Source of the DNA: Paracyclopina nana
Lineage: Eukaryota > Arthropoda > Copepoda > Cyclopoida > Cyclopettidae
Assembly (NCBI GenBank): GCA_019096065.1
Contig: JAGUCH010000008.1
Coordinates: 3,973,001-4,037,000 of the forward strand
Direction of reading: 5' to 3'
Length of the DNA: 64,000 nucleotides
In this document: positions 11,501 to 21,899 of the stretch, in pieces
How positions within the stretch are numbered: position 1 is the stretch's first letter
How the letters are laid out: each line of letters opens with the position of its first letter
The notes under the pieces: generated by a model
Seen by the model: only the letters and a program-made list of their open reading frames with translations
Databases searched by the model: none
Told to the model about the DNA's origin: nothing
Program-made: the position numbers and the translations under genes

Positions 11501-12743
11501 AAGAGAGGGAAGAACTCATTTGGTGAAAGTTCTATGTACAAGTCGTGCGAAAGTATTCTACATTTTCATTTTCGTGCCTTTCTTTCTCGCCTTCTTGGAA
11601 TCATTCTCAATTCGCGCTTAATAATGCATTCTACAGCTACTACACACACAATTCGACAAAGCTACACAGCATTCGCATGTGCTAGCGTACCGCTATTCTG
11701 ACGTCGACCATAGGAACTTTGACGGATCGAGGAGAGCATGAATTAATCAGCTCGCTGGTTATTTCAACTCACCTATGCTGGGCGAGTCCAAATGCATCCG
11801 GATACACCTCTTTGCACAGTCGGCAGCAATAATCCCCGATTTTGTTCTCGATTTTCGCCAACTCCGCCTTGGCCTCTTCAGTGACCTCGACCACATTAAA
11901 TTCGGGCGGGATATCACCTACGCGAAAAAATAGGGATTTCAATTTTCAATACGAAAATAAATGAATGGAAAGTGCATCATACCTTTTCTGATTGCAGGAA
12001 CCTCCTCGCCTTCGGCTAATTCCCGGATTATGGTTCCAGAAACTGGAGATGTTTTGTCCTCGTCAAAGGCCAACTTCCGCGAAGCCTTTCTCCTTGGCGT
12101 TGCCGTTCCCCCTCCGTGGCTGCTCACTTTGACCTTTTTGGCTGATGACGAGGTTGGCGTGCCATTGCTATGCCTTTTGAGAGGTGAGGTTGCGGAGCGT
12201 TTGTAGGAGAACGGCGGCGATCCGAGGCCGCTGTTCTTCAGCGAGAGGTCAACTCCGGATGCCACCATTGGAAGTGGATCCGCAGAATTGGGAGAAGACG
12301 AGCTGGCCGCAGCAGCCGCTGCTCTTGCAGCGAAGAACTGGTATGGATTTAGCAGAATGGGGGATAACGGACCGCTATCATTGGGTACAGGAGCAGCTGC
12401 TTGTTGCTGCTGCTGCTGAATGTAGAAATTCTGCAAGGCCTGGAGGGTGGCCAGTCGCGAAAACGCCTCCTTGCATATTCTATACCTATATGAATTATTA
12501 AAGAGTCTGATCAAATGCCCAGAATAATTTTTGAGCGGCCAATTACCTTTCATAGTCAGCTTCACTGTGAAGTCGGGCTGAGTAGGCTTCCATTAAGTGG
12601 TTGTGCGGGCTGAGGAAGAGTGGCGACGAGTGCGTCATGGGACTGGAAGATGTCGTCTCTGGCACCCTGTGGTCATCCTCAGACTCGCCCACGTCGATGA
12701 TTTCCTCCTCTGAATCCCTCGACATGGCAATGGATCTCTTCAT
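2512..12743 (-). CDS. nerfin-1: INSM/Nerfin-1-like C2H2 zinc finger transcription factor
   Basis: Coding exons on the minus strand are 12743-12547, 12485-11983, 11917-11773 and 3091-2512, joining in frame to 474 aa. The third exon gives finger 1 (CCRLC at about residues 264-268, H281). The AGA codon for R282 is split by the last intron and C283 follows. Finger 2 starts at about residue 293 and contains CPANLASHRRWHKPR, the signature of INSM1/Nerfin/EGL-46. Two more C2H2 fingers follow (CELCSKSFKRQVSLKKH and CSFCPKSFATMAELGRH). Low-complexity Gln, Ala and Asn runs lie between. Family members are nuclear factors that drive neuronal or neuroendocrine differentiation and axon guidance; that role is inferred from homology. 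The start at 12743 is the first ATG I can support. Many INSM proteins begin with a SNAG motif, so a small upstream exon may be missing. The last intron contains the 7.75-kb transposon. Confidence 0.88.
3115..3132 (+). repeat. left terminal inverted repeat of the transposon
   Basis: Eighteen bases identical to the reverse complement of 10847-10864. Preceded by TAT at 3112-3114. Confidence 0.92.
3133..3923. repeat. left subterminal region of the transposon
   Basis: AT-rich, no ORF. Short words such as cggtaa, agttaac, aagttat and aagttct recur, and the same words appear in the right subterminal region. CACTA-group transposases typically bind such subterminal arrays; that role is inferred here. 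Confidence 0.55.
3924..6851 (-). CDS. second protein of the transposon, 865 aa, family not recognised
   Basis: Exons on the minus strand: 6851-6575, 6518-5734, 5677-5340, 5284-5005, 4951-4670, 4618-4052 and 3992-3924. Every donor is GTAAG-like, every acceptor follows a short pyrimidine tract, introns are 51-59 nt, and the model closes in frame at a TAA (3926-3924). The N-terminal part (about residues 1-170) is compact and mixed. About 200-350 is Ser/Thr-rich and likely disordered, with a short coiled-coil-like stretch ending it (SIKEDIDSMKKDIININTKL). About 350-660 is again compact (for example RTAFVKRAAAACRTGDEAI). The tail is Ser/Lys/acidic and looks nuclear. It is divergently transcribed from the transposase and shares its 239-bp intergenic region. 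Two-gene CACTA elements usually pair a catalytic protein with a DNA-binding helper; that is the inferred role. I see no catalytic motif or zinc ligand pattern. Confidence 0.8.
6852..7090. promoter_or_regulatory. shared divergent promoter region of the transposon
   Basis: The 239 bp between the two divergent start codons (ATG at 6851 minus and 7091 plus) must hold both promoters and 5' leaders. It contains a GC-rich block (ggccggcgccgg, about 7012-7023) in an otherwise AT-rich element, and an ATGACGT word near 6968. No TATA box is obvious. Confidence 0.6.
7091..10115 (+). CDS. EnSpm/CACTA-like DDE transposase, 947 aa
   Basis: Exons 7091-7864, 7930-8618, 8672-9229 and 9293-10115 join in frame; introns are 65, 53 and 63 nt with GT-AG ends. 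The N-terminal 260 residues are charged and Ser-rich. The catalytic core shows an SVDGVPV block (Asp at about residue 453) and an IADAP block (Asp at about 519), followed by KGHSGFCSCDVC and later QEPMHLISLGVARALI. This order matches the tnp2/KDZ-type transposases of animal CACTA-like elements, which cut and paste their own DNA by DDE chemistry. The C-terminal part (PRELAKHLKHLKAEEF ... NIHAFSHLWETR) matches the helical tail of the same family. The third acidic residue was not identified. No frameshift or internal stop is present, so the enzyme could be functional. The start is the first ATG of the open frame. Confidence 0.88.
10116..10846. repeat. right subterminal region of the transposon
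   Basis: AT-rich, no ORF. A word close to tactgattcatc recurs (near 10271, 10350 and 10457), with repeated agttaacga, aagttactga and tcggtaat words also seen in the left arm. The irregular spacing is typical of subterminal transposase-binding arrays (inference). Confidence 0.55.
10847..10864 (-). repeat. right terminal inverted repeat of the transposon
   Basis: Reverse complement identical over 18 bases to 3115-3132. Followed by TAT at 10865-10867. Confidence 0.92.
10868..11770. other. remaining intron sequence of the zinc finger gene
   Basis: The donor-side part of the host intron, between the transposon and the donor at 11772-11771. I see no exon or repeat structure. Without the transposon the intron would be about 930 bp. 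Confidence 0.6.
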
Positions 12744-12926
12744 TAGGGACCCCTTTTTTCCAGGGAGGACAGCTGGCTTTTATGGTCGGTGTGTGCAGGT
12801 GATCAGGTGCACAAACTTTAATGTCGAAGTGCTGGGGGAGGCAGCTTCCGGAAAATTTGCGGTTAATGGGGTTTAAAGGGGCTTCACTTTAAATGGCCTT
12901 TAAAAAGCTTGACTATTTTGTATCCT

Positions 12927-13469
12927 GACTAGATGAAATAGCGCAAGACTAGAGTAAATGATTATGACTTAGAAGTTTCTTCTCTGGTTGACTAGAGATG
13001 TGGGTCTTTTTTTCAAGGGACTAGAAAAAGGTTATTTCTTCTGATGGACTAGAAAAAAGGTTCTTTGGTTTTTTTTCAATTTTTTTTTGGTTTTTATGTG
13101 GGACTAGAGATATGTACTTTTTTGGTTGATGTGACTAGGAAATCGTTTGGTTTTCTGTGGGACTAGAGTGCTTCCTTATTTAGGACTAGATTGGAATGTT
13201 TTGGTATGGTTACGACTAGAGTCTCTTCTGAATTGCAGATGGGTTGACTAGATTTCCGACTAGGTGCAATGCTTGTATTGAAAGACTGCTACTTATGATT
13301 ATTCCTCGATGCCCTGATGCAATAAGAGAAGTACAATTATAAGAGGGCAATCCTACTGTAATGAGGTGTTGTTGTACTTACAATGGAATGATTGGATTGC
13401 GACGTCCACGAAATTGCTGCCTTGACTAGGGTATGACTAAGCTCTTGAAGTTTCTCAATGATTGACTAG
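12927..13469 (+). promoter_or_regulatory. homotypic cluster of GACTAG words upstream of the zinc finger gene
   Basis: Fourteen exact GACTAG hexamers on the plus strand start at 12927, 12947, 12990, 13019, 13047, 13102, 13133, 13161, 13184, 13214, 13246, 13258, 13424 and 13464. Near-matches occur at 12911, 12966 and 13435. About 0.1 would be expected by chance on one strand. Spacing is irregular (12-55 bp), which argues against a simple tandem array. The cluster lies 0.2-0.7 kb upstream of the first coding exon of the minus-strand gene, where promoter or 5' UTR sequence is expected. Function is not known. Confidence 0.5.
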
Positions 13470-16400
13470 ACTGTTACTCCTTCATGCACAATTTTTTTCT
13501 CCAAAACAGAAGGAAGATGCGCAAAAAACTTCCCTAAGAGGATCAATCGAATCCGGCCACCATTTTGTGCGAGGCCGGCTCAAATGACAGGGTATTTACA
13601 GGCGTTGTATAGTAGTATTGCACTTATTTACAAGTTCGGGCTTCTTTTTACAGTGACTCACTCATATCGAAGTGTAGTAGATCAAGGATCAGCTCTGTTC
13701 CCCAACATTGCCATTCTTGATCTGAGGCTGTTACGTTGGGATCCCCTCCAATATAGCTTTCGATGGTGGCATTGTGAAAGGCGCCAAAATGTTGAACGGG
13801 AGGATGACGCGCGGAGCGCCGTTCAACTACGATGGCGGAAAGCCGTTTTGCCGCGCGGAAAAATGGCGGACTGTAGGATTGGCTGAACCGCCACTCTCGA
13901 CCGCTATTGGCCTGCTGCGGGGAGACTTCTTCTATTGGAATGCTCTGATGGCTTTCTTGGAACCTGCCCACCAAGTACACTCTGCTATTGGGCCAATCTT
14001 TGAGCGGTTCTCCTCCCAAGAATCAATTCTTGGGCCAGCATTTGCCGTCCCAAGCTCCAATACATTCCTTCACACAAGTTCTACATGTTTAGCTCTACGT
14101 CAGCTATAATTAGCAGTTTCTCAGTAATGTCATTTTGTTGGCATGAAAAGGAAAAGCTCCAGTTTTAAAAAAAGGTTAAAAGCAAGTTAAGAGCTATAGC
14201 AGTTAATATTGAAATGGCATTTTTTCGTGATAAATCATTCTACTTGTGCTGCAATGAAGACGTTTTTTGTATCATATAAGTTTAGTATCTAATTCTTTAT
14301 TCAATGTTTCATGTTGTATTTTGAAGATTTTTTCTTTTCTGAAAATACTGATGCAGAGGAATTTTGCATGGTTTATTTGCACTCTCAGGACATACACATC
14401 CTGTAAGGAAAAATATGTTTTCAGGTGTCAAACTGATTTGTCCTCGTGTGAGTTCCGGTCTCAAGCTTGCACACCAGCCGGATGTTGACAGCAAAAATTG
14501 CTGCTCAAACATTAAAGCCTTTGAGAGAAAAAGATTTTCCAGTGTAAGGCGATCCACAGCCAGTCTCATGTGACACAATTTTGCCCCAAATTCTAACGAG
14601 CATATTTTTTCTATAGGTAATACGAGCAGTAACTGTCCTCGCGCACGCGGGCTTTTCGCCCGATTGACCACAGCTCAAAATATGGACAAAAAGGGCTCAC
14701 AAAATTACTCAGCACTCCATTATGAAAATAATAAGCATGTATGGAATTTAGCTAGAAAAAGGTGTGAATTCGCGTGCAAGCAATCAAAAAGGGACAAAGG
14801 AAGAGAAAAAAGCTCTTTCACCATTTACAATAGGATGGCTAAGGAGCTGGAAGAGAAATGCCCCATGGGAGCTACTTAAGAGTCTAAAAAGTAAATTAGA
14901 TGTGGCCTCCTCGGGGAGATCTCTCCGGAATTGGAGACATTTACTTGATTCTCCTGAAGCCATCATCTCCATTGAGAACCATAATTTTTGGCAGATGCCG
15001 CAAAATTCCAGTGCAGCTGACAAGTTGTTATTGTTGTTCACTTGACATTGCGACACATTAAATGATGTTCTATGTTTGGGTCACTCTGCTGTTCATTGCA
15101 GCCAAAGGCAGCTGGCATTGGCTGCTGCTACATTAATTTCGAAAATCAATAGCAATTCAATGCAGATGATGTGTAGCGTATTTTTGGTTGAAAAATTGCT
15201 CCACATCTGCTATGTATTGACCAGTTGTGCGTGCTTTGTAATGTGGTGGAAGAGACCACCGTGGCCTGACTCGATATTATCATCATCAATGATCATGCCA
15301 TCGAATTCCATGTCCTTTGTTTGTCCTTTTTATCGATTTTCCAAAGGCACCACCAACAGCAATTGCATTTTGGCGGAATATCCCACTCCACGCAACTGCG
15401 ATGATGAACTTTCAGAAATTCCTTCCCCGAACGCAAAACTTTGCAGCCTTGCAAGTGCAGCCAAAGAAACGGCAGCAGGTTCTCTTGTTCAACTACTGTG
15501 AATCGAGGTTGTCTTGGCTGAGCCGCCCAATTATTTGCAAAGGCAACAACTTTCCGCGAGCAAATTGAAATCCGAGCCCACAGCCACGGCGCGCAAAGCA
15601 ATTTTGCGCGCAAACTTTGACAGAGTTGGCTAAACGTGCCAATTAGTCTCTCAATATTTCATGTCATTTCCGAGAAATAGTGCTATAGTAGCATACAAGT
15701 ACTCGGATTATCGAAATGCACGTGCCATCTGCAAAAGGGCACCTGACTTGGAAAATCCAAAGCTTGGCGTCGTCCTTTTCCGAGTTCAAAGCCCGCATCA
15801 GCATCACAGCTCGTGCCAAAGCCGATGATGCTTTTTTTCATCTGGCTCCATATGCCAAGCATTGCGATGCTTGGCTTTGCGCCACCAAATCCCTACGGAA
15901 TTGTTTTGCTTTTGCCGCCATCTGCACTGCAGGTGCAATGGATGCTGAATCAGGACAACGCCCTTATACTATAATACTTTGCAGCAATAGAGTACATTTT
16001 TTTAGCACGATTTCTCAGTTGATCAAGCTCAACTATTTGGAATTTGCCTGACGTCAATAAAATGCCATTAGAAGAAAATGAAACTACTTGACGTCCTTGG
16101 TGGATGCTATTTGCCTGCTTAAATTGAGCAATTGGGACTTTCTGCGAATTTCGTAGATGCCTTTGTGAAGCTGACATTTAGGAAGGAAGCAAACGCGCAC
16201 GAGAGTAAAGGTTGATTTAGATGGAAATATGACGATACTTTAACCACGTATGCTAGATTTATTAAATCTGATACTACAAGTACAGTGTCACAAAAGCAGG
16301 TGCCCCTTTGATCGCATCAAGGAAAATTAGCCTCCTACTGAGCCTGGTTTTGTCCCGACTTCACTTGTTCCAGCAAAAACAAATCTCCATAACACCAGCT

Positions 16401-18823
16401 GCAGCCAAAATCAACCCATAAAGCGGCTGATGCTGAATATCGCCAGCTTTTGAGCTGAGCGGCGCCCACCTTTGCATAGGAATGACAAAACGGTGGCGCG
16501 CGCGCGCACGTGGATATTTATGCCCCACCATCTGCTCATAGTACTTTGTTTCCAAAAGCATCAGTTTGGAAAGCTGCACGCCCAATTTTCACTCCTGTAT
16601 CCAGCATGACATTTCATCCTAGACAATTTTATTGTATTGATTTTTAAGTGAAAAAACCACAGCAGCAGATGTTCCGGCATTTTTACCTACTCGTATTTTT
16701 CGTATCGTAAATATATCACGTGCATACATATCACGAAATCCACCTGCCTCAAAAGTGCTTGAAGTAAACGCAAACTTTTGTGAGCTTATCTCTTCACTAC
16801 GTGGGCTAAGTGAAAGTGGCAAAAAAGGAAATTGCATGTGCACCGCGAAATTATGCAACTTGCCAAGAAAAGCATGCGAGTGTGCACAATATGGGCGGCC
16901 TTAATGGGAAACGCACAGTACCAAAACAACTGTATTCCACCTGATGTGGAGAGCTTATAATTTGAAAATGGAGCAGGTGAAGAGGAATGCATGGTGGTGG
17001 TGGTGATGGCGGCTTTTCCGCATCTGCCACAGCGAAGCCGAGTCCAAGCTTCAATTATGGATGCCAGAACACTTGTACTACTATATACACATATGATGGC
17101 GCGCAGCAGATGAAAGTCCATAAGCGTAAAGGGATTTCGATGCAAGCTATCGTAATTCCTCCATCTGTCGCGAAATGATACTACGTATTCTTCTATATGA
17201 ATACGACAAAGTCCCCATCATCATCATCATATTAAAAACAGGTGTGCATATTCCACTGCTGCTAGTATATGTGGTTGATGCCAAAAGAGAGATGAATCAT
17301 CCTCCAGTATTTATACAGAAGAAGAAGACTTACGCTGCATTAGTGCTATTATGCTGGCTATAATTCTGATGCGGATGAATTACCAGCTAAAGGTGATCTC
17401 GTATTAAATAGTAGTGCTATGATGTTCTGTATTTCTCAGGGCAGCTCATTTCCCGATGAAAGGTGAGCCACACATCAAACGACTCATTGAGGTTGGATTA
17501 TGCAAATGAAAGGAGAATATTAGGACTTCTGATTGGAAAAATACATGAAGCAATTTTTGGCTCGTCGTTATCTCTCCGCAGCAAATTGGAAGCTGTCAGT
17601 GCCACCAGGAGCATTATGAGGCTGAAAGGAGGAATTCTTGTGCGAGATCGTCTTGCAAAATGGCACAGAATGGTGGCAGTATCTCAAATAGCAGTTGCTG
17701 TCACTTAGCATTGTTTGCCGACACGTGAAGTATTTACATCGCGCGCGATAACGACAAGCAGTGGCAAATTAGACCATAGTAACGCCAGACAAAGATAAGC
17801 CGAAATGTAATTCCGACAAAATAAAGCTCGCTGCTTTTTTCGCATTGTTCAAATATTGTGCGACTTGCTAATAGTGGTCGAAAAAGCTATACAACTGATG
17901 ATGCTCTGCTGTAAATCACTCTCAACCCTTTTATTTTTTGGGAACCCTCAGCGGGATTCGGTTCCCATTAGCTGAACGATGGCACTTCACCAAAAAAGTG
18001 CCCACTTTGAAAAAATTGACTTTCATTCAAATCAGCCTTATTTGCCTTTCCCAAGTTCATAAATCATTAGTTTCCCACAAAAAACGGGGACGCTCATAGG
18101 AAAGAGGTTTCGTTCACAGGCCAATGGCTTGGTTGCGCTTCTTTGCGCGCTGAAACAAAGAGAATTTGACTCCAGATTTTTATGCTGTGACAGTAGTGGC
18201 TTTGTGGTTCACATCATCAATTCTTACACTAGCGAATGCATGGCGCCTTGAGCAAAAATCACTTGAGCTCATTCAACCATTCAATTCTGTTGGTGTGATA
18301 TGTTGCATGCGTTGTGAACTGGCCAAAAGTTGCTGAAAAGAATTAATTGCTTGTAGCAGTCAAATCGTCAAGGGTGTGCAATATGTAAGCATTTTGCTGC
18401 ATTTGCTGCTTTGGAAAACTTTGGATCCATTTTTAATTGCTAGGTTACAACTTACTAAAAAATTCGTTATTTTAAAGCCGCTCATCCATGAAGGCAATTT
18501 ATCTCTGTGCTATCTGCAGTACTTCCAGTGATTCTGCATTGATTTTTTCACCACCTGCATGAATAGCATTTTTTGGAGGCTTGCATCATTAAGCACGATC
18601 ATGCAGATTTTAGTCTTGCTATTAATAAGCATCTGAGCAAAAGAAGTTGATCGATATCATATTGAAGACTTATAAAAAGATATACCACAACGATGATTGG
18701 TTTGTCTTTTTTGAGGCTCCCTACACGAAATAAAAGGCTCCCCAAGGAAAGTAGGGACCTTTTATTGACTAGAGTGCAAAAACAGCAAATGGAAATTGCT
18801 ACATGTTTCTTTAATGTCATGTG
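13470..18823. other. non-coding region; GC-richer CpG patch near 13.75-13.9 kb
   Basis: No coding exons recognised. At 13774-13870 the sequence is clearly richer in CpG than its surroundings and has two ATGGCGG words (one as AAAATGGCGG). A GCCACCATTTTG word lies near 13557. These resemble YY1/Pho-type sites. A short alternating (GC)n tract occurs near 16497-16508. Nothing else stands out. Confidence 0.4.
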
Positions 18824-18978
18824 AGGGCGTTCTCATATCGCAGTTTGGTCTAACCAAAACTGATTTTAGTTAAACCACGCTAATACTGGTTAAACTAAAC
18901 ACTACAAGAATGCCGGACAAAAGTCAGTTTGGTCTAACCAGTATCAGCTTAAACTAAAACGCAATATGAGAACGCCCT
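18824..18978. mobile_element. 155-bp MITE-like element
   Basis: The ends match as inverted repeats: AGGGCGTTCTCATAT at 18824 and its reverse complement ending at 18978. Imperfect similarity continues inwards (cagtttggt against a gttttagttt-type partner). The 3-bp flank GTG is present on both sides (18821-18823 and 18979-18981). A CAGTTTGGTCTAACC word occurs twice inside. No coding capacity; family unknown. Confidence 0.7.
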
Positions 18979-20327
18979 GTGGTGTCTCAGTGTTTTCCAG
19001 GAATGGCATGAGCACATTTTAGGAAATTATTTGACCTACGGTCGTTAAAAATGGCAATCAATGATTCTATGCTCAGTGGCCAGGCAAGTGATTTTTGCCT
19101 CCAGACTAAAATAAGTGCATGGCATGTCGTTTCGGTAATCACCTTTCAATAAGGAGGAGATTGATGAGGGTCTAATTGAATATATCCGAGCCCCAATTAG
19201 TCTGACCCAATTGTAGAAAACCACGATCATTGCAGGAAGCAGATGTACTGCTATTCATAATCGGAAACTTTGAATGTCAATATGATATTGAATTTTTCAC
19301 AAATAACAATGGCTTCTCGGTTGTAAAGTGGTGGATTCCTCCACGCTTGAGCTCGTGCTTGCCACTCTGTAATTTAGAAGAATAATTAATTCCGGGGACA
19401 AAGCACACAATTTTTCTTGCCGTTTGTGCGCTTTTCTACGCAAGGTTCATAAAAAATACTGCTACAACTATCACCCCAACAATTTACCTCCATTGTCAAA
19501 ATATCGACAAACCTTAATGATAAACACCCACACGAAGCTCTGTGAAAAGCTGAACAATTCAGGTTGCGAGTAAAAACGTGTTTTACTTTTGTTCCAGTTG
19601 AGAAATAGTAGGTGGCATTTTTTATGGCCACTAGCTATATCTTGGGAATTAGCACAAGTGCGAGAGATGCAGCATAAAAACCAGTTTGGAATTTGCACTG
19701 TTGAGCCTATATTTAAAGATCTGCAAATATTTCACAAACATGATTCTGTTAGTTTTAGAAGTATTTGAATAAACCGAAAATCCGTGTACTGTTACTTTTG
19801 GAGCGTGGTGCATTCAACCGACAATTTTTCATCTTGAACAATTACGCACGCAGCCAACAACAACAGATGCCTTTCAAAATGCTGCCATTGATTCTCCTAT
19901 GTAGGTAAAAAATGCATCAAGCAGCTTCTCTGCCAAATGACCAACTTGGCAAAAGGATCTCAATGGCAAAGGTGTATCGTCTAAAGTAATGTGAAATTTT
20001 CCATCACATACTTCATGGGGAGCGGTGAATCAAAACTATTCTAGTCTCTTTTCACGTGTGTTTACCTGAGTCATCAGTGCAACAGAGCTTGAAACGAAAC
20101 GCGCGTAGCTTATACCTCGATCGCGCGCAACAACATTTCAGTGTATATGGCTAATCAATACTTGTGGCCACTATGTGCCACCATGCACTTGGAAGAAAAA
20201 GCGCAAGCTTCATTCTAGCAGTCGACTCGCTGTTCGCCGAGCGGACATATATATCGTGCGTACAATATTTGTGAGCCATGAGCACGTAATTTCCAGGCAA
20301 ATAATGGGTTAATGCAAAGTGCCCACT

Positions 20328-21899
20328 ATGGATCGAAAGTTAACGCTGTTGCCCGTTACTTTTTTGGTGCTGTCGGCCATCAGCGGTGCAGATGCTGGCT
20401 GCCGTTACACCAACCCCGAATGGGAAATGGACGAAACGAAAAGGGCTTTAACCGCGCCCGTTGTGCAGGTGGCAGTGACTGCAAGCGAGATTAAATTAGC
20501 TGCAAAATGGAATGCCAGCCTTATAAGTGCATACCCTCAGTGTGTGGACAAAATTAACCTGTTCGCAGGCGATGACGTGATGCTTTGCAGCACAAACTTA
20601 ACCAGTGAAACCTGCGAGTCCTCTGAGCTCGCCCTGGATTCTTGCAAAAGTGAAGAGCCTCTCCAGTTGTGGCTCACCCTGGTCAACGAGGATCACAAAG
20701 ATGGACCTCAGCACATACGAAGCCCTGTCACCACTCAGATTCGAGGGCTGTGCTCCGGTGATCCGAAAGTGGGCATTGAAGCCTCGGAAAGCTGCGAGGC
20801 CATTGTCCCCGTCTGGAAAACAGAGCCAACGCCAGCTTTTTTGCCTGGGCGACGAGGCCTCCGGTACATCAACATCAACTGGCAAAATGGCAACCTTGAA
20901 GGCTTCGAGTGCATTGACTCTTTTGAAATCAAGTATTGGCCTCGAGGAGAGGCCTCGCGAAGTTTTGTCACCAGTGCCATTACAGCAGAGAGCAAAACCG
21001 ACCAAAATCACAATTACTCGAGCATGCTGGAAGTCGACGAGTGCGAAGAGTACACGTACATTATTCGAGCAGCAAAAACAAGCCCTTCTGTTGTTGTCAA
21101 TCACCAGGGAACGTTTAATTCAAAATGCAAGGGGGACAACAACGAACCATCATCAGCACAGCAAACAAGTAAACAATCAACGACTACAACTACTGAAAGC
21201 ACTACAATCACCACAACGAGCACTACAGTGACTCCAGAAGAAATGAGCACTGAAGAAGAAGAAGAAGCAACGACTACAACGCCATCTACAACTACCACTG
21301 CAACCACAACTACTACAGCATCAACAACAGTGATGACAACAACTTCGTTTGTCAGCACTGAAACTACGAGGCTGGATGCAATGCTCTTCAAAGAGAACGT
21401 ACCAAGTGAAACCAGCACCCAAGAATACATTTCAAGCTCGGAACAGGAAGAAAAAGACAGATTGGAGGCTCTGCTCTTTAAACAGGGGAACAGCTCCACT
21501 GAAAAGCCGTCAGAGCAGAGAATCACTGAAAGTACATCCAATGTACCCACAACGTCATCAACTATGGAGTCCTATGGAGGTTCTTTGCAAAATGACCAAC
21601 AAATGGAGAGTGCGCGTAATGACACTGATGAAGAGGAAAGGAAGTATTTGTCTATTGCCATTGGAATACCTGCTGGAAACAACGAAGAGACAGACACTGG
21701 TGAAAAAAGGAGCCTCGAGTACGAAGATGAAGGCGCACCTACAGACTTTGATGAGCTACTGGCCAGGACGCAGCAAGAGACGAATGTCTACAAAAATGCA
21801 AGAGCTCTTCAGTTTGACGAATACAATAGCGGCCATAGTACCTATCCTGGAGAAGCAACCTTGATGGCTTTAGCCTGTTTATTCATTCTGTTTCTTTAA
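20328..21899 (+). CDS. secreted, Thr-rich, probably GPI-anchored protein (523 aa)
   Basis: Single-exon ORF from ATG 20328. Residues 1 to about 23 form a signal peptide. About 24-265 is a Cys-containing ectodomain that can be read as two fibronectin-III-like halves, the second with ININWQNGNLEGFECIDSFEIKY-type strands (quoted in part). A mucin-like stretch of Thr/Ser runs (about 275-345) follows, then an acidic region with repeated LDAMLFK / LEALLFK units. The last 15 residues are hydrophobic and end LFILFL with no cytoplasmic tail, which suggests GPI anchoring. No named ortholog recognised. A candidate TATA-like acatatatat lies near 20246. A possible splice acceptor (ttccag) at 20291-20296 may mean a 5' UTR intron. 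Two out-of-frame ATGs precede the start. The stop (21897-21899) overlaps the stop of the next gene on the other strand. Confidence 0.78.
   Translation: MDRKLTLLPVTFLVLSAISGADAGCRYTNPEWEMDETKRALTAPVVQVAVTASEIKLAAKWNASLISAYPQCVDKINLFAGDDVMLCSTNLTSETCESSELALDSCKSEEPLQLWLTLVNEDHKDGPQHIRSPVTTQIRGLCSGDPKVGIEASESCEAIVPVWKTEPTPAFLPGRRGLRYININWQNGNLEGFECIDSFEIKYWPRGEASRSFVTSAITAESKTDQNHNYSSMLEVDECEEYTYIIRAAKTSPSVVVNHQGTFNSKCKGDNNEPSSAQQTSKQSTTTTTESTTITTTSTTVTPEEMSTEEEEEATTTTPSTTTTATTTTTASTTVMTTTSFVSTETTRLDAMLFKENVPSETSTQEYISSSEQEEKDRLEALLFKQGNSSTEKPSEQRITESTSNVPTTSSTMESYGGSLQNDQQMESARNDTDEEERKYLSIAIGIPAGNNEETDTGEKRSLEYEDEGAPTDFDELLARTQQETNVYKNARALQFDEYNSGHSTYPGEATLMALACLFILFL

Noticed and set aside
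14309-14671. 120-aa minus-strand frame
   Set aside because: No recognisable motif; lies in a region without other coding evidence.
16496-16510. Alternating GC tract as possible Z-DNA or regulatory site
   Set aside because: Too short and isolated to support more than a simple-sequence note.
21101-21550. 149-aa minus-strand frame rich in Val
   Set aside because: Antisense of the ACA/ACT codon runs of the Thr-rich protein; no start context or splice support.
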